NCBI GenBank assembly: GCA_029863625.1
Contig: JAOTUY010000017.1
Coordinates: 1-48,138 of the forward strand
Source: Acidimicrobiia bacterium
Lineage (GTDB): Bacteria > Actinomycetota > Acidimicrobiia > Spongiisociales > UBA4744
Direction: 5' to 3'
DNA length: 48,138 nucleotides
A model generated the notes under the pieces. It did not search any database. It saw only the letters and a program-made list of their open reading frames with translations, and was not told where the DNA came from. Position numbers and translations under genes: made by a program. Below, in pieces: positions 33,641 to 42,696 of this stretch (position 1 is the first letter of the stretch; the number at the start of each line of letters is the position of its first letter).

Positions 33641-34595
33641 CCTCCGTCCGACCTCGCGACAAAACAAACCGCCCGCCGCCGACGTGCCGACGATACTGAG
33701 GCCTGACCAGGAATACTCCTAGGAGCAGTAGCACTATCTCTCACCGCCATCGCTCTCAACGTTCGAGATCTACCTAAAGGAGTGCACATAACGCGCCTCG
33801 CCTCGGTGGTCACCACGACAAGACACAGCCCGGGAACTGGCAGATCGGCGGCAGGTGGACCATCCGCCGCCACAGTCAGTGTTCGACGCTGGTACGTCCC
33901 CAGAGCGCACGAGATGCCGGTATGCGCTATTTGTGGAGTGGCGTCTTATCGCTCGGGAATAGGGCGATCGGGGGCGGTCGGCCAGTGTGGAAGAGGTCGT
34001 CTCGGCGGCCGGTTCGGCGAGTGATCGCTTGGCGGTTGAATCGTGTGCTCCGTAGCGCATCATCCGAGTGGCTGGGGATCGGGGTAGGGGTCGAGGGTCA
34101 GTCTCCGGGTTCGGGTACCAAACCATGCTTCTCGGCGCGTCTTCTGAGCAGCTTCACGTCGTCGTCGGGGAGTTCACGCTCGGCCTGCTGGAGGAGGAGA
34201 TGCACCTCCCGGCGAAGAGAGTCTCCCCTTCCAGCCTGAGACTCGGGGAGCAGGGACGGCTCTCCCGATAGTTGGTCCGCCGCGAGCGCAGTTTCGGGAC
34301 TCGCCTCGCAACGGCGTCGAAGGTGAGCTCCTCGCCCGCCTTCACATGGACCAGGTCATTGCCCACGGTGGCGTGAACGCCTGAGAGCTGCCGACCGGCT
34401 CGATGCCCCCGCACGGCGCCATGCACGCCGCGACACCCGATCGGAGCCACCTCGCCAATGCGGCGAAGGCCCGCCGGGGCACTTCCCAACGACCCCCCTG
34501 TCTCGGGCCCGGCGATGCCGGAGGATGAGCATGCGCTCCCAGAGCGGTGCACCACTCGACGACCAACCCCCCGACGAACCGCCGTAGCAACCGAG
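33641..34595. other. Non-coding, decayed region
   Basis: Nearly 1 kb without an intact gene. ORFs of 70-130 codons in several frames show no homology and poor codon pattern. One short minus-strand segment looks like the end of a real protein (next entry). AAAGGAG near 33777 resembles a ribosome site with only ATA or GTG codons beside it. I take the region as degenerate sequence next to the M28 peptidase gene. Confidence 0.5.
34098..34307 (-). pseudogene. C-terminal remnant of an unidentified gene
   Basis: On the minus strand an open frame ending at TGA 34098-34100 gives a natural-looking hydrophilic helical end (REVHLLLQQAERELPDDD, VKLLRRRAEKHGLVPEPGD). It has no usable start codon before an upstream TGA. 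This is either a gene fragment or a chance frame; I favour a fragment because of its composition. Confidence 0.35.
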
Positions 34596-36254
34596 TCAGG
34601 CGGCCGTGACGTCGGGATGAGTTGGCGTGGAGAGCCTTCCGGGCTCCGAGACCCGGGCGGCGATCAGGCCGACGGCGAGGAACGAAAGGAACAGCGGCAC
34701 CACGATCGTGAAACTGAGGTCCGAGCCCTGGTTTCCGGGGCGGGGCGACGCAAGGTGGAAGAAGGTGTCGACCGCCGGCACGAGCACGACGAACGTGACC
34801 AGCGCCACGACGATCACCGACGCCAGCCGCGACGCGAAACCCCGGTTGCGGGCCGTGAGCAGCTCGCCGATGCCGGCAGCGATTGCAGGCCACACGAACA
34901 GGTAGCCGAAGGCGGGCAGGAACGCGCCGGCGACCACGGCGAGCACCAGCCACGTGATCAGCAGGCCGCCGCCGGCATCACTGCCGCTGATAGCCGACCG
35001 GCGCTCGACCAGGTACCAGGCACGTCCGGTCAGCCCGACGAGGGCGGCGAGGTACGCGTACCCCTCGACCACACCCATGTCGCTCCTGAGGTTGACAAGC
35101 CCGACCCAGACCACGGTCGCCACCACCAGGGCGGCCAGTGCACCGAGGAGCACCAGGCCGAGGCCGGACAGGAGTTTCCGCACCGATGTGCCCCGTCGCC
35201 TCACACGGCTCCACAGCGCGCCGACGAGGAGCAGCAGAGCGGCAGCGAGACTCACGATCGCCCCGGTCGCCGAGTAGCGCACGACGAAGCCGAACGGGGC
35301 GGTGAAGAAGACGGCGTTGGTCGTCGCGTTCCCGATCTCGAGGGATCCGAAGTTCCGCGCGATGCCGAGCGACAGCGAGATATCGTGGGCGAGGCCGTTC
35401 ACGTTGGCGACGTCGATCGCGTCCCTGGAGGTGTGATAGATCGACATGCCCCGCATGTAGGTGAAGTCGTATCCCGGCACGCCGGCGTCGCGGAAGACGT
35501 CGAAGTCGCTCACTGCTCCACCGATGAGGTCGGCCGTCTGCGTCATGAATGAGAACGCGACGACGTCGGGCGCAGCGTTGGCGAGGCGCAAGATGAGCTC
35601 GTCCTTCGGCCCGCTCATCTCGACGAGCATCGTCGGTCCGGCTACGCCGATGCCCTCGAGGTTCACCGCCAGGGCGACGTCGGCGAACCAAGGGTGGTAC
35701 TCGGCGAAACCCCACGCTCCAAACCGCGGGGTCGGCTCCTCACCATCGGTGAAGAGGAGGATCACGTCGTTCGGCGGCGTCGGCTCAGACGCGAGGACAC
35801 GGCCGACTTCGAGCAACGCCGCGACGGCCGTCGAGTTGTCGTTCGCTCCCGGCGTGCTCGGCACGGTGTCGAAGTGCGCCATGAAGAGGATGGCCTCTCC
35901 GTCGCCGGATCCGGCGACGCGAACCAGCACATCCGTGACGTCAACGGTCCCGCCGGGCGCCCCGAAGTAGTCCGGTGTCTCGACGGTCAACGTCTCGGGT
36001 TCAAGACCGACCCCGGTCAGGGTTTCGATGAGATACTCACGAACGCGTTCGATCTCCGGTGTCCCCATCACATGTGGTTCCTGAGCGATGAACTCGACAT
36101 GCTCGAGTGCCCGCTCGACTGAGATGGCGCCGGGGTCGTCTTCGGTGGGGGCACGCGGCGCGAGGATGGGGAAGACGCTGATGACGAGGCAGAGGGCGAC
36201 GACGAACCCAAAGCCGATCGTCTGTTGACGGTGCCCTGTTCCTCGTTTGCTCAC
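34596..36254 (-). CDS. Membrane-bound M28-family metallopeptidase
   Basis: 552 aa from GTG 36252-36254 with GGGAG five bases before. A signal-anchor helix (residues 13-32) is followed by an M28 zinc-peptidase domain: AHFDTVPSTPGANDN holds His127 and Asp139, TDGEEPTP holds the catalytic Glu172 and Glu173, and MSIYHTSRDA holds the last His. About six transmembrane helices fill the C-terminal 240 residues. The layout resembles vacuolar/ER membrane aminopeptidases (Pff1, ERMP1 type). The catalytic part is probably outside. It lies alone among broken genes, so recent gain is possible. Confidence 0.88.
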   Translation of the reverse strand: MSKRGTGHRQQTIGFGFVVALCLVISVFPILAPRAPTEDDPGAISVERALEHVEFIAQEPHVMGTPEIERVREYLIETLTGVGLEPETLTVETPDYFGAPGGTVDVTDVLVRVAGSGDGEAILFMAHFDTVPSTPGANDNSTAVAALLEVGRVLASEPTPPNDVILLFTDGEEPTPRFGAWGFAEYHPWFADVALAVNLEGIGVAGPTMLVEMSGPKDELILRLANAAPDVVAFSFMTQTADLIGGAVSDFDVFRDAGVPGYDFTYMRGMSIYHTSRDAIDVANVNGLAHDISLSLGIARNFGSLEIGNATTNAVFFTAPFGFVVRYSATGAIVSLAAALLLLVGALWSRVRRRGTSVRKLLSGLGLVLLGALAALVVATVVWVGLVNLRSDMGVVEGYAYLAALVGLTGRAWYLVERRSAISGSDAGGGLLITWLVLAVVAGAFLPAFGYLFVWPAIAAGIGELLTARNRGFASRLASVIVVALVTFVVLVPAVDTFFHLASPRPGNQGSDLSFTIVVPLFLSFLAVGLIAARVSEPGRLSTPTHPDVTAA

Positions 36255-36427
36255 ACGGCTACTCCCACGACACCGAGCATTGTCGCGCGGAAGGAACGAC
36301 GCAGCCAGAATCGGACGGAAGAGACGATCCCGACGATTCGCCGGGGAGAGGTTCGCGAAGACTGGGAAGTGTCGCTGCGCAGGATGCGAAACGGCAGAGC
36401 AACGGGTAGTCGAACACGCCAAATTGG

Positions 36428-36836
36428 ATGAATGGGCTTCCCGGCGCCCCGTATGAGGGCACGAATCCGCTCGGGTTCATGACCCACGGTGAGCTCGCGG
36501 CATCGTTTGAGGCATACGTCGAGCGGTTTGATCTGCCGGTCCGAACCGGTGTGACCGTTACCCGTGTGCAGAGAGCCGACGGCGATGGTCGGTTCTCAGT
36601 TGTTGGAGAGTCAGCTACCGGCGACCCCGTCCTGTTCGACGCGGGGGCAGTCGTCATCGCTTCGGGGATTCTCCAGTCGCCGACGTATCCCGCCGGTCAG
36701 TGCCAAGATCCCGGACGAAATCCTTCAGCTTCACACGCGCAAGTCAGGCATCATCTACGGCATCGAAGAGGACGCACAACACATAGCCCAGGTGATTGTT
36801 CAACGCGCCTCCGCTGCCCGGCCGGTCACCACATAA
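36428..36836 (+). pseudogene. Flavin-containing monooxygenase, N-terminal fragment with frameshift
   Basis: From 36428 the frame encodes GLPGAPYEGTNPLGFMTHGE, then FDLPVRTGVTVTRVQRADG and FDAGAVVIASGILQSPTYP, matching FAD/NADPH monooxygenases between the first and second nucleotide folds. At about 36695 homology jumps to the +2 frame as VSAKIPDEILQLHT, so a frameshift is present. The first GxGxxG motif and the entire C-terminal half are missing. It is inactive. Confidence 0.7.
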
Positions 36837-36910
36837 CCCACCGTGCCGGCCTCGGGTGTCGGACTTGTGGTGGCAGCTAGCGTCAATGCCCTCACCGAGG
36901 AAGTGAACGA

Positions 36911-37147
36911 GTGGGTTTCTCGCGACTGATGGAACGCGACGAGTCCGGGACGATTACGCGTTGCGATGACATCTTCGGAGACGGCGTCAACGTGGCCGCC
37001 CGCCTGGAAGGCATATGCGAGCCGGGTGGCGTGTGCATTTCGAACATTGTTCATCAGAGCGTCGAGAACAAGATTGATGCCGAATTCGACGACCGTGGCG
37101 ATCAGACGGTCAAGAACATTCCGCGGCCGGTTCGTGTCTGGCAATGA
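36911..37147 (+). pseudogene. Class III adenylate/guanylate cyclase with internal deletion
   Basis: The reading frame is open for 78 codons but joins two distant parts of a cyclase. GFSRLMERDESGT is the very start of the catalytic domain. It is followed at once by GDGVNVAARLEGICEPGG and VKNIPRPVRVWQ from its end. About 80-90 residues, including the second metal Asp and the base-recognising residues, are missing. The ORF therefore looks intact but cannot be a cyclase. Confidence 0.7.
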
Positions 37148-37427
37148 CGGGCCGCTCCACCCCCCAACTTCACTCCACGCCGCAATCCCTGTCAACCCCC
37201 ACCCACATCTGGCAACCAATGAAGCTGGTAGCGCATATTCACCCGACCTACCGGCTCGAACCGCCATTCAATTCCACCCTCGATCCGGCAAAATCGATCT
37301 GATCCCAGATATTGGGTTACCACGTTCCGTGGCGCAGTCTCCGGTCGACCTCGGAAGGGGGCGTCCACCCCTGGCAAGGTTGGCCCCGGTAACCTCAACA
37401 GCATCGACGTCCTCGAGGAGTGCCGCC

Positions 37428-38990
37428 ATGATTTTCACCAGTCCACTCCCGGAGGTGGAACTGCCACCCATAGCCATCACTCCGGCCGTATTCCGCCACG
37501 CCAAGGACCTGGCCGACAAGACCGCAGTGATCGACGGACCCACCGGTCGGTCTTACACCTACGGCCTGCTCTACGATCTCACCAGAAGGGTCGCCGGCGG
37601 TTTGGCCGCCCGCGGGTTCGGTAAAGGCGACGTCCTGGCGATCATGGCCCCCAACCTCCCCGAATACGCGATCGCATTCCACGCCGCGGCCTTGCTGGGC
37701 GGTATCTCGACCACCATCAACCCGACCTACACGGCCGAGGAAGTCGAATACCAGCTCAACGACGCCGGGGCCAAGCTAATGGTCACCATCTCCCCGTTCC
37801 TGGAAACCGCCGGCGAGGGAGCCGCCCGGAGTCGGGTCGAGGAGATCTTCACCTTCGATCCTGCCGAGGGCGCCACCCCGTTCATATCCCTCGCGGCCGC
37901 CGACCCCGTCAACGACCAGGCGCCGGTCGATCCCGAGACCGATGTAGTAGTCCTCCCCTATTCGAGTGGCACGACGGGTCTTCCCAAAGGGGTAATGCTC
38001 ACCCACCACAATCTGGTGGCCAACCTGGTCCAGTCCCAACACGCCGTGGTGATGGGTGACGATGAAGTGGTGATCGCCGTGCTCCCGTTCTTTCACATTT
38101 ACGGCATGCAGGTATTGATGAACGGAGTACTCCACTCTGGCGGCACGACGGTCACCTTACCGCGCTTCGATCTCGAGCAATTCCTGCAAGTCATCCAGGA
38201 GCATCAGGTCACGCAGGCCTATGTAGTCCCGCCCATCGTGCTGGCCCTCGCCAAACACCCATTGATCGATGCCTACGACCTGGCCTCTCTTCGCCGGGTC
38301 TTTTCCGGTGCTGCGCCCCTCACCGCCGACCTCGCCGCCGAGGCAGCCGGGAGGATCGGATGTGAGGTAGTGCAGGGGTACGGTCTGACCGAGACGAGCC
38401 CCGTTACCCATGCCACACCGCCCGGCCGGTTCAGGGCCGGCTCGATCGGAGTGGCAATCTCCAACACTGAGGTGCGCATCGTGGATCCGATCACAGGAGA
38501 AGACTTGGGTCGCAATGAGGACGGCGAGTTGTGGATTCGTGGCCCGCAGGTCATGAAGGGCTACCTGAACAAACCGCAAGCTACCGCCATCACCATCGAC
38601 GATGAGGGATGGCTGCACACCGGTGACATCGGCCACGTCGAAGACGACGGCCACTACTTCATCGTCGACCGGTTGAAAGAACTGATCAAATACAAGGGAT
38701 TCCAGGTGGCCCCGGCCGAGCTAGAGGGGCTGCTGCTCACCCACCCCGACGTGGCCGACGCGGCCGTGATCCCGGTCCCCGACCTCGAGGCTGGAGAACT
38801 GCCAAAAGGATTCGTCGTATTGAAACCCGGTCATTCCACCTCGCCCGAAAGCCTCATGGCGTTCGTGGCAGGCCACGTCGCCCACTACAAACAGATCCGG
38901 CTGTTGGAACTGGTCGACGAAATCCCCAAGTCGTCCTCCGGCAAGATCCTCCGGAGGGTTTTGCGGGACCGCCAGCAGGATAGGGCTTGA
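37428..38990 (+). CDS. Acyl-CoA ligase, 4-coumarate-CoA-ligase-like
   Basis: 520 aa of the adenylate-forming superfamily. Motifs: P-loop YSSGTTGLPKGVM, A5 GYGLTETSPVTH, A7/A8 GWLHTGDIGHVEDDGHYFIV and IKYKGFQVAPAELE, and the catalytic Lys of PKSSSGKILRR near the C terminus. It activates a carboxylic acid with ATP and loads it on CoA; similarity is to 4CL/medium-chain types. ATG 37428 is fixed by GAGGAG seven bases before. The frame extends upstream to 36966 without homology. It stands alone, so the substrate is open. Confidence 0.93.
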   Translation: MIFTSPLPEVELPPIAITPAVFRHAKDLADKTAVIDGPTGRSYTYGLLYDLTRRVAGGLAARGFGKGDVLAIMAPNLPEYAIAFHAAALLGGISTTINPTYTAEEVEYQLNDAGAKLMVTISPFLETAGEGAARSRVEEIFTFDPAEGATPFISLAAADPVNDQAPVDPETDVVVLPYSSGTTGLPKGVMLTHHNLVANLVQSQHAVVMGDDEVVIAVLPFFHIYGMQVLMNGVLHSGGTTVTLPRFDLEQFLQVIQEHQVTQAYVVPPIVLALAKHPLIDAYDLASLRRVFSGAAPLTADLAAEAAGRIGCEVVQGYGLTETSPVTHATPPGRFRAGSIGVAISNTEVRIVDPITGEDLGRNEDGELWIRGPQVMKGYLNKPQATAITIDDEGWLHTGDIGHVEDDGHYFIVDRLKELIKYKGFQVAPAELEGLLLTHPDVADAAVIPVPDLEAGELPKGFVVLKPGHSTSPESLMAFVAGHVAHYKQIRLLELVDEIPKSSSGKILRRVLRDRQQDRA

Positions 38991-39179
38991 AGCGTCGCAG
39001 CCGGGGCTTCCCACCATCAGCTTGAAGCTCGGCGCCCGTACTCCCGGTTTTCGAAGAGGCTGACGAGGCGAAGCGAGGCCGGCAAACCCAGGTGGCAAAA
39101 CCGCATCGCGGTAAGGTTTCCAGGACTCTGCAAGCCAACGTGGCGACCGAATCAGGTCGCGAGACGGAATCGAGCGTAC

Positions 39180-40274
39180 GTGCCCTCGGAAATCCTCGCC
39201 TATATAGGTGCGGCGGTGATGGTGGTGCTGGCCTTCGTGGCCTACCGGTACTTCCGTTCGACCGCCACGTATGCGCGCCGGATGCGGGAGTCTCACGCTC
39301 ACCAGGTCATGGGCCCTCTCCTGGCGTCCCCGCCTACCCGGCTGGTTCCCGACGAGTTTGCGCCGGAACCCGCGGAGACCGCCCAGGACCCGGCCTCGGA
39401 AGGCGATGACGGCCCGGTAGGCGCATCTGGAGAAGAAGTCGTCGAAGGGGCTTCCCGGGCCCCTGACGCCGTCGACTCGTCCGAGTCAAAAGCGATCGAA
39501 CCCGGGCCGAACAACGACCCCGTCCCAGACGTCATCGAGGACGAAACCAGTAGCGCTCAAGGCTCCGAACCTGCAATGGATGAACCGTCCCAAGACCACC
39601 CTGCAACCGCCGCCGAAGACACCGACGTGCCCCCGATTGCGGCGCTCATAGAAGAAGCGCCCGCCGCCAATGGCCCCGAATCTGTCATTGGGGAGCTGGC
39701 TGAAGAACCCGTCGTAGAGACCACGCCGGAAGTCATCGACATGCCACCGGCAAAGCCGCCGGAACCGACCCCGGACCAACCAATCGAAGAACCAGCCGAC
39801 ACCACCCCCGAAATCACAACCTCGGAACCTCAGGAAGAGGAAACGTCCGCCACCGACGATCCCGAACCGACCCCGGCCGAACCAGACGATGAGCCCGCTG
39901 CACTCGGCGCCGGGAGCATCGAGAAACCCTCCGATGACGAGGCACAAGAACCGGTAACTGCGTCTCTCCAAGCGAATCTCGAGGAGACATTAGAAAAGTC
40001 GCTTCTGACCGCGGAATACCGGCTGATCGAGGAACTCGAGCCCCGCGGGTCGTCCCCTCCCGCCGACCCCGGGTCAATCGTCGCGCTACTCAAAGAACTC
40101 GATGAGCAACTGGCCGCGCTGCCGAGCGGCATTGAATTGATCGATCTGCCAATTCTGGAAAGACGCCGGGTGGCGGACCGCCGCGAAGAGTTGCTCAGCG
40201 ATCAGGCCCGCCTCCTCGCGCAAAAGAAGCGGGGCGCCCACCGCCGGCGCCGAGGTTTCCCGTCGACGAGATAG
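39180..40274 (+). CDS. Membrane-anchored acidic/proline-rich protein, 364 aa
   Basis: One N-terminal transmembrane helix (YIGAAVMVVLAFVAYRYF) is followed by about 200 residues of low-complexity sequence rich in Glu, Pro, Asp, Thr and Ala, with recurrent EEP and PEPTP motifs. The C-terminal 100 residues are helical and probably coiled-coil, with a very basic end (KKRGAHRRRRGF). The layout resembles a bitopic spacer protein of the cell envelope or division apparatus, but no family is recognised. GTG 39180 has no clear ribosome site. Confidence 0.7.
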   Translation: MPSEILAYIGAAVMVVLAFVAYRYFRSTATYARRMRESHAHQVMGPLLASPPTRLVPDEFAPEPAETAQDPASEGDDGPVGASGEEVVEGASRAPDAVDSSESKAIEPGPNNDPVPDVIEDETSSAQGSEPAMDEPSQDHPATAAEDTDVPPIAALIEEAPAANGPESVIGELAEEPVVETTPEVIDMPPAKPPEPTPDQPIEEPADTTPEITTSEPQEEETSATDDPEPTPAEPDDEPAALGAGSIEKPSDDEAQEPVTASLQANLEETLEKSLLTAEYRLIEELEPRGSSPPADPGSIVALLKELDEQLAALPSGIELIDLPILERRRVADRREELLSDQARLLAQKKRGAHRRRRGFPSTR

Positions 40275-40490
40275 CCGATCTAACGTTCAGAATCGGCGTC
40301 GCTCGTGGCGTCTCGGCCGGTCGCCTGGAGTACGACGTCAACGAGGTGACCGGGCTCCAGGCCCGGAGACTGGAGCCCTCTTTGCAGCAGCCGCCATCCG
40401 CGCATGCTCCGGGTCGCCGCAAACCCGCCAAAGGGCTGTTCAACGCGTCGGGACCTAAGGAGCGCCGGACTGGGATACCATGCGATGGCA

Positions 40491-41906
40491 ATGACCCAGA
40501 CTCCGCCCAACCGGGGCATCTTCTGCAACCGGACCCTCAACCTCCGTTCGATCAAAGCGATCGGCTACGACCTCGACTACACGTTGGTGCACTACAACAC
40601 CTTCGAGTGGGAGCGGCGCGCCTACCACCACACCAAGCTGCGTCTGGCGGAGCGGGGCTGGCCGGTGGCCGATCTGGTTTTCGACCCGGACCAGGTGATC
40701 CAGGGTCTGACCATCGACCTGGAATTGGGGAATCTATTGAAGGTGACACGGTTCGGGTATGTGATCCGGGCTTCCCACGGCACGAGGTTGCTCGAGTTCG
40801 ATGAGGTGCGCCGCTCCTACGCCGGCACGGTGGTTGATCTGCATCAGAACCGGTGGGTATTCATCAACACGCTCTTCTCGCTGTCGGAGGCGTCGCTGTT
40901 CGCTCAACTCGTCGATCTGGCCGACGACGGAGCCATCCCCGAAGTGGTCGGCTACGAGAACCTCTACCGCACCGTACGCCGGGCCCTGGACGCAGCCCAT
41001 ATGGAAGGCACCCTCAAAGGCGAGGTGCTGGCCGACCCGGACCGGTTTATCGAGCCCGACCCCAAAGTGGTGCCGATGCTGATCGATCAACGAGAAGCTG
41101 GAAAGCAGTTGATGCTGATCACCAACTCGGAGTGGGAGTACGCCGAGAAGATCCTCACCCACGTGTTCGATCCCCAACTACCCGATTCCCAGACCTGGCA
41201 GGACCTTTTTGACACGGTCATCGTCTCGGCCTCAAAACCCGATTTCTTTGAACGTGACCAAGCGCTCTATCGAGTTGTCGATGAGGACCGGGCGCTGCTC
41301 AAACCGGCTTTCGGGCCAATGGAACCGGGGGGCGTGTACTTCGGCGGTTCGGCCCACCGGGTTGAGAAGAGCCTCGGTCTATCGGGCGAAGAGATCCTCT
41401 ATGTCGGCGACCACCTGTTCGGTGACGTTCACGCCTCCAAGTCGGCGCTCCGCTGGCGAACCGCGCTGGTGATCTATGAGCTCGAGGCAGAGATCGACGC
41501 CCTGGCGGGATTCGCCAAACAGGAGGCCGAGTTGATCGAGTTGATGGGTATGAAAGAAAGACTCGAGGCCGAACAAGCGGAATTGCGTCTCATCCGCCAG
41601 CGCAACCGATACGCCCCGATCGAGCCGGCCCGCAGCAACCGCAGCCTGGATCGCGAGATCGAAGACGTCCGCAATCAGCTGACCGACCTCGATGAGGTGA
41701 TCGCTCCGCTGGCCATCGCCGCAGGCACACTCAACAATGAACGGTGGGGTCTGCTGATGCGCTCCGGAGTCGACAAGAGCTTGTTTGCCCGCCAGATCGA
41801 GCGATACGCCGACGTGTACACCTCACGGGTATCGAACCTTCTCTACGCCACCCCCAACGGGTTCCTCCGGGCCTTTCGTAGTCCTCTGCCCCACGACCAG
41901 ATGTAA
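40491..41906 (+). CDS. HAD-IG family 5'-nucleotidase (cN-II-like)
   Basis: 471 aa. The HAD nucleophile motif is AIGYDLDYTLVHY (DxD); motif II is LMLITNSEWEY, motif III SASKPDFF, and motif IV YVGDHLFGDVHASK. GIFCNRTLNLRSIKAIG at the start is the signature of the eukaryote-like cytosolic purine 5'-nucleotidase group, which removes phosphate from IMP/GMP. I chose ATG 40491 because homology begins there. ATG 40485 is in frame too, and a CTG at 40470 lies seven bases after AAGGAG, so the true start is uncertain. Confidence 0.9.
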   Translation: MTQTPPNRGIFCNRTLNLRSIKAIGYDLDYTLVHYNTFEWERRAYHHTKLRLAERGWPVADLVFDPDQVIQGLTIDLELGNLLKVTRFGYVIRASHGTRLLEFDEVRRSYAGTVVDLHQNRWVFINTLFSLSEASLFAQLVDLADDGAIPEVVGYENLYRTVRRALDAAHMEGTLKGEVLADPDRFIEPDPKVVPMLIDQREAGKQLMLITNSEWEYAEKILTHVFDPQLPDSQTWQDLFDTVIVSASKPDFFERDQALYRVVDEDRALLKPAFGPMEPGGVYFGGSAHRVEKSLGLSGEEILYVGDHLFGDVHASKSALRWRTALVIYELEAEIDALAGFAKQEAELIELMGMKERLEAEQAELRLIRQRNRYAPIEPARSNRSLDREIEDVRNQLTDLDEVIAPLAIAAGTLNNERWGLLMRSGVDKSLFARQIERYADVYTSRVSNLLYATPNGFLRAFRSPLPHDQM

Positions 41907-41988
41907 CCAGAGACCGACACCGTTCGGATTTCGCTGCTGGCTGCTGGCTGCCGGCTCCCCTAGTCTCACGCCACCACAGGGAGGATGC

Positions 41989-42107
41989 TTGGCCGACCCC
42001 AAGCCTTCGTTTCGCGGCGCGCTGAGTACCGGTGGCTGGCCTCGGCGTTCGTCATCTCCAACACCGGGAGTTGGGCCGACAACGCGCGACGATGTCATCG
42101 TCGCTGA
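41989..42107 (+). pseudogene. MFS transporter, N-terminal remnant with frameshift
   Basis: TTG 41989 opens LADPKPSFRGALS, like the cytoplasmic start of many actinobacterial MFS carriers. Homology continues in another frame as EYRWLASAFVISNTGSWADN, the first transmembrane helix, then stops at TGA 42105. A frameshift at about 42022 and loss of everything after helix 1 are implied. The match is short, so the identification is moderate. Confidence 0.45.
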
Positions 42108-42162
42108 GCAGTGAGACCGCCCCGGTGGGAATAGCGACCCGAGACGAGTGGTTCTCACGCCC

Positions 42163-42543
42163 ATGGATGAAGACGTACGAAAGGCGCTGGAACACGGCGG
42201 GGTGGTCGACATCACCACCACCGGACGTACGTCCGGTCTGGCACGCCGGATCGAGATCTTTTTTCACGAGTTCGATGGTGACTACTTCATCACCGGACGT
42301 CCCGGACGTAAGCGGGACTGGATGGCCAACATGGTCGCCAACCCGGAGTTCACCCTGCACCTCAAACGAGGGGTAGCGGCCGATCTGCCGGCCACGGCTA
42401 CGCCGATCACCGACCCGGACGAACGGGCGACAATCTTGTTTCGCATCCTCACGGAAAGCTGGAACACCACCCCCGACCAGGCGATGTCGGACCTGCCCAC
42501 CTGGGTCGACAATGCTCCCCTGGTTCGGTTCTCTCTGGTCTGA
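42163..42543 (+). CDS. DDN-like (F420-dependent) nitroreductase/quinone reductase family protein
   Basis: 126 aa with the split-barrel fold of the deazaflavin-dependent nitroreductase family: VDITTTGRTSGLARRIEIFF, DGDYFITGRPGRKRDWMANM and NPEFTLHLKRGV. In mycobacteria relatives use F420H2 to reduce quinones and nitroaromatic drugs. GTG 42148 is a possible earlier start; neither start has a strong ribosome site. A remnant of a second family member faces it on the other strand. Confidence 0.82.
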   Translation: MDEDVRKALEHGGVVDITTTGRTSGLARRIEIFFHEFDGDYFITGRPGRKRDWMANMVANPEFTLHLKRGVAADLPATATPITDPDERATILFRILTESWNTTPDQAMSDLPTWVDNAPLVRFSLV

Positions 42544-42690
42544 TCAGGCGGATCGAGCCTTCCGCGCCAGGCGGATCACGGGCATGACCCGGTCGGTCTT
42601 CTGCTCGTACTCACCGAAGAACGGCATCGCCGTCATCATCTTCGCTGTGGCCGCCGCTCTCTCTTCTCCCTCGAGGGGTCGCAAGGACCG
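42544..42690 (-). pseudogene. C-terminal remnant of a DDN-like reductase gene
   Basis: On the minus strand, ending at TGA 42544-42546, the frame encodes RPLEGEERAAATAKMM and FFGEYEQKTDRVMPVIRLAR, the usual last helix and strand of this family. The frame is closed upstream by the subtilase stop (TAG 42697-42699), so the first two thirds of the gene are gone. It starts one base after the stop of the facing intact gene, which suggests a deleted former neighbour. Confidence 0.55.
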
Positions 42691-42696
42691 ATTGGC

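Noticed and set aside
33782..34024. 80-codon ORF with CAICG and a nearby ribosome-like AAAGGAG
   Set aside because: Spacing to GTG is too short, composition is unlike real genes, and only one CxxC is present; it lies in the decay zone.
34458..35552. 364-codon plus-strand ORF opposite the M28 gene
   Set aside because: Low-complexity Arg/Glu/Gln/His composition is typical of an antisense shadow of a GC-rich gene.
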